This document shows, piece by piece, positions 4,583 through 5,982 of a DNA stretch of 5,982 nucleotides. Every line of letters begins with the position of its first letter. Positions within the stretch are counted from its first letter, which is position 1. The notes under the pieces are model-generated. The model made no database searches. It was given only the letters and a program-made list of their open reading frames with translations, and was not told where the DNA came from. The position numbers were made by a program, and so were the translations under genes. Source of the stretch: a bacterium (GTDB lineage: Bacteria > Chloroflexota > Dormibacteria > Aeolococcales > Bog-877); NCBI GenBank assembly GCA_021798435.1, contig JAJZGN010000122.1, positions 1 through 5,982 of the forward strand, in the 5' to 3' direction.

Positions 4583-5686
4583 CTAGACGTTGAAGAGGAA
4601 GTGCATCACGTCACCGTCCTGGGTGAGATAGTCCCGCCCCTCCAGCCGGCGCTGGCCGCGCTCTCGAACGCCCGCATAGCCGCCGGCCGCCACCAGCTCG
4701 TCCCAGCGGCAGACCTCGGCCCGGATGAAGCCCTTGGCGAAGTCCGTGTGGATGGCGGCGGCGGCCTCGACGGCGCTGGCCCCCTGGCGCACCGTCCAGG
4801 CCCTCACCTCCTTCTCCCCCGCGGTGAAGAAGGTGATGAGGGAGAGGGCGCGGTAGCCGGCCGCGCTCAGCTGCCCGAGGCCGGTCTCCGACAGCCCCAG
4901 TTGGGATAGGAACTCCTGGGCCTCGGCGGGCTCGAGTTCGGCGAGCTCCGCCTCCAGCTTGGCGGACACGGCGACGAACTCCGCACCCGCCTCCAGCGCC
5001 AGGTCCCGCACCGGCAGCGCCGCCGCCGGGAGCTCACCCTGGAGGGAGTCCTCGTCCACGTTGCCCACCACCACGACGGGCTTGGCGGTCAGCAGCTGGA
5101 ACTCGCGAAGGAGCGCCGCCTCCTCCTCCGCCACCTCGATCCGGCGGGCCGGCCGCCCCTTCTCCAGCTCCTGCCTCAGCCGCTCGATCAGCTCCACCTC
5201 GGCGCGTGCCTGCTTGCCCCCCGCCCCCGCCCTGGCCACCCGGCCGACCCGATCAAGGCGGCGCTCCAGGGTCGCCAGGTCCGCCAGCGCCAGCTCCAGC
5301 TCCAGGATCTCCAGGTCCCGGATGGGGTCCACCTCTCCCTCGACGTGGCCCACGTCGGTGGCCGCAAAACAGCGCAGCACGAAGGCGATGGCGTCCGCGC
5401 TGCGGATGTGGCCGAGGAACTGGTTGCCCAGCCCCTCCCCGCGGTGGGCGCCGCGGACCAGGCCGGCGATGTCGGTGAAGGTCACGGTGGCGGGGATGAC
5501 CCGCGGGGGTTGGAAGACCTGGCTGAGCCGCTCCAGGCGGGGGTCGGGGACCGGGACCACCCCGGTGGAGGGGTCGATGGTGGTGAAGGGGAAGGCCCCT
5601 ACCGCTGCGTGGGCCCTGGTGAGGGCGTTGAAGAGGGTCGACTTGCCCGCGTTGGGCAGCCCCACGATCCCGACCGAGAGGCTCAA
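4583..5686 (-). CDS. ychF: Redox/stress-associated ribosome-binding ATPase YchF (OLA1 family)
   Basis: 367 residues, the normal family length. YchF is an Obg-related P-loop protein that prefers ATP, binds ribosomes and affects stress responses and leaderless-mRNA translation in E. coli (family knowledge). Seen here: P-loop GLPNAGKS (9-16); FPFTTIDPSTGVVPVPDPRL (32-51); G3 region TDIAGLVRGAHRGEGLGNQFL (71-91); NVDE at about 209-212, the NxxE in place of the GTP-specific NKxD; SAKLEAEL near 240; and a C-terminal TGS domain from about 283 with LITFFTAGEKEVRAWTV, IHTDFAKGFIRAEV and DGDVMHFLFNV at the very end. An Ala-rich coiled-coil insertion lies between about 125 and 195. The TTG start is set by the usual N-terminus (MSLSVGIVGLPNAGKS) and overlaps the upstream gene's stop as TTGA. 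A GGGGA 9 bases before the start may be the ribosome binding site. Confidence 0.97.
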   Translation of the reverse strand: MSLSVGIVGLPNAGKSTLFNALTRAHAAVGAFPFTTIDPSTGVVPVPDPRLERLSQVFQPPRVIPATVTFTDIAGLVRGAHRGEGLGNQFLGHIRSADAIAFVLRCFAATDVGHVEGEVDPIRDLEILELELALADLATLERRLDRVGRVARAGAGGKQARAEVELIERLRQELEKGRPARRIEVAEEEAALLREFQLLTAKPVVVVGNVDEDSLQGELPAAALPVRDLALEAGAEFVAVSAKLEAELAELEPAEAQEFLSQLGLSETGLGQLSAAGYRALSLITFFTAGEKEVRAWTVRQGASAVEAAAAIHTDFAKGFIRAEVCRWDELVAAGGYAGVRERGQRRLEGRDYLTQDGDVMHFLFNV

Positions 5687-5982
5687 CTCGCCCGGTCCCC
5701 ATCGAGGCCGAGCCGGGCCAGCGCCGCCGCCAGCCCTCCGCGCCCCGGTCCGGGAACCAGAAGAGACGCCTGCGCCTTCACCTCCTCCGCCGCCCCCTCC
5801 ACCGCCACGGCGGTGCCGGCCGCCCGGAGCATGGGCAGGTCGTTGGGAGCGTCCCCCAAAGCTATGGTCTGCTGGCGGTCCACCCCCAGGTGGCGGCAGA
5901 GCCAGAGCAGGGCCTCACCCTTGTCCACCCCCCGGGCCGTGATCTCACAGAATCCCACCAGCGACCTGGTCACCTCGGCCCG
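5683..5982 (-). CDS. HAD-IIB family phosphatase (Cof/mannosyl-3-phosphoglycerate phosphatase-like), C-terminal part
   Basis: Partial gene: the last 99 residues, open to the right edge of the window; the N-terminus with the DxDGT nucleophile motif lies outside. Visible are FCEITARGVDKGEALLWLCRHLG (11-33 of the visible part), which contains the motif III lysine in DKG, and TIALGDAPNDLPMLRAAGTAVAV, which contains the motif IV GDxxND acidic residues that hold Mg2+. These are typical of HAD type IIB cap phosphatases, which cleave sugar phosphates or similar small phosphomonoesters; the GDAPNDLPML form recalls mannosyl-3-phosphoglycerate phosphatases, but the substrate cannot be set from this part. 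The gene overlaps ychF by four bases (TTGA, 5683-5686), so the two are co-transcribed and probably translationally coupled. Confidence 0.88.
   Translation of the reverse strand, partial: RAEVTRSLVGFCEITARGVDKGEALLWLCRHLGVDRQQTIALGDAPNDLPMLRAAGTAVAVEGAAEEVKAQASLLVPGPGRGGLAAALARLGLDGDRAS

Noticed and set aside
4959..5942. Plus-strand open frame of 327 codons opposite ychF and the HAD gene
   Set aside because: Ser/Arg/Pro-rich antisense shadow; it runs across two well-supported minus-strand genes.

Overview
The window is about 6 kb of very GC-rich bacterial DNA (roughly 70% GC by eye). GTG and TTG starts are common, and four of the five genes whose start lies clear of an upstream gene have a TANNNT -10 box 7-8 bases before the start codon, so their mRNAs are probably leaderless. 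The gene set is a QmcA-type SPFH protein with an NfeD-like partner, an alpha/alpha-toroid 'squalene cyclase-like' protein, a 4-TM protein, a PASTA protein, YchF and a HAD phosphatase. Together with leaderless promoters this suggests a high-GC Terrabacteria lineage (Actinomycetota, Dormibacterota or Chloroflexota). That placement is inference; no rRNA or other marker is present.

Layout. 1-428: no supported gene; it holds a 10-base direct repeat spaced 31 bases apart and an extended -10 box that abuts the first start. 429-1711 (+): SPFH/band 7 membrane scaffold gene, then a very short NfeD-type OB-domain gene, probably one operon. 1748-2719 (+): toroid protein with its own -10 box. 2720-2845: spacer ending in the best promoter of the window (TTGACG-N17-TAGCCT). 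2846-3340 (+): small four-helix membrane protein. 3341-3752: convergent gene-free gap with several stem-loops. 4484-3753 (-): membrane-anchored protein with one C-terminal PASTA domain; its promoter is flanked by two palindromes sharing a half-site. 5686-4583 (-): YchF/OLA1-type ATPase, overlapped by 4 bases with the end of a HAD-IIB phosphatase gene that runs off the right edge.

Functionally this is mostly housekeeping and envelope-related chromosome, not an obvious mobile or defence region. SPFH and NfeD act together in membrane microdomains; YchF is a translation- and stress-associated ATPase; the PASTA protein is likely to have an extracytoplasmic binding domain; the toroid and 4-TM proteins are conserved-looking but of unknown function. 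I saw no tRNA, rRNA, CRISPR array, transposase or integrase. The most informative signal is the leaderless promoter pattern, which also corrects two start codons.
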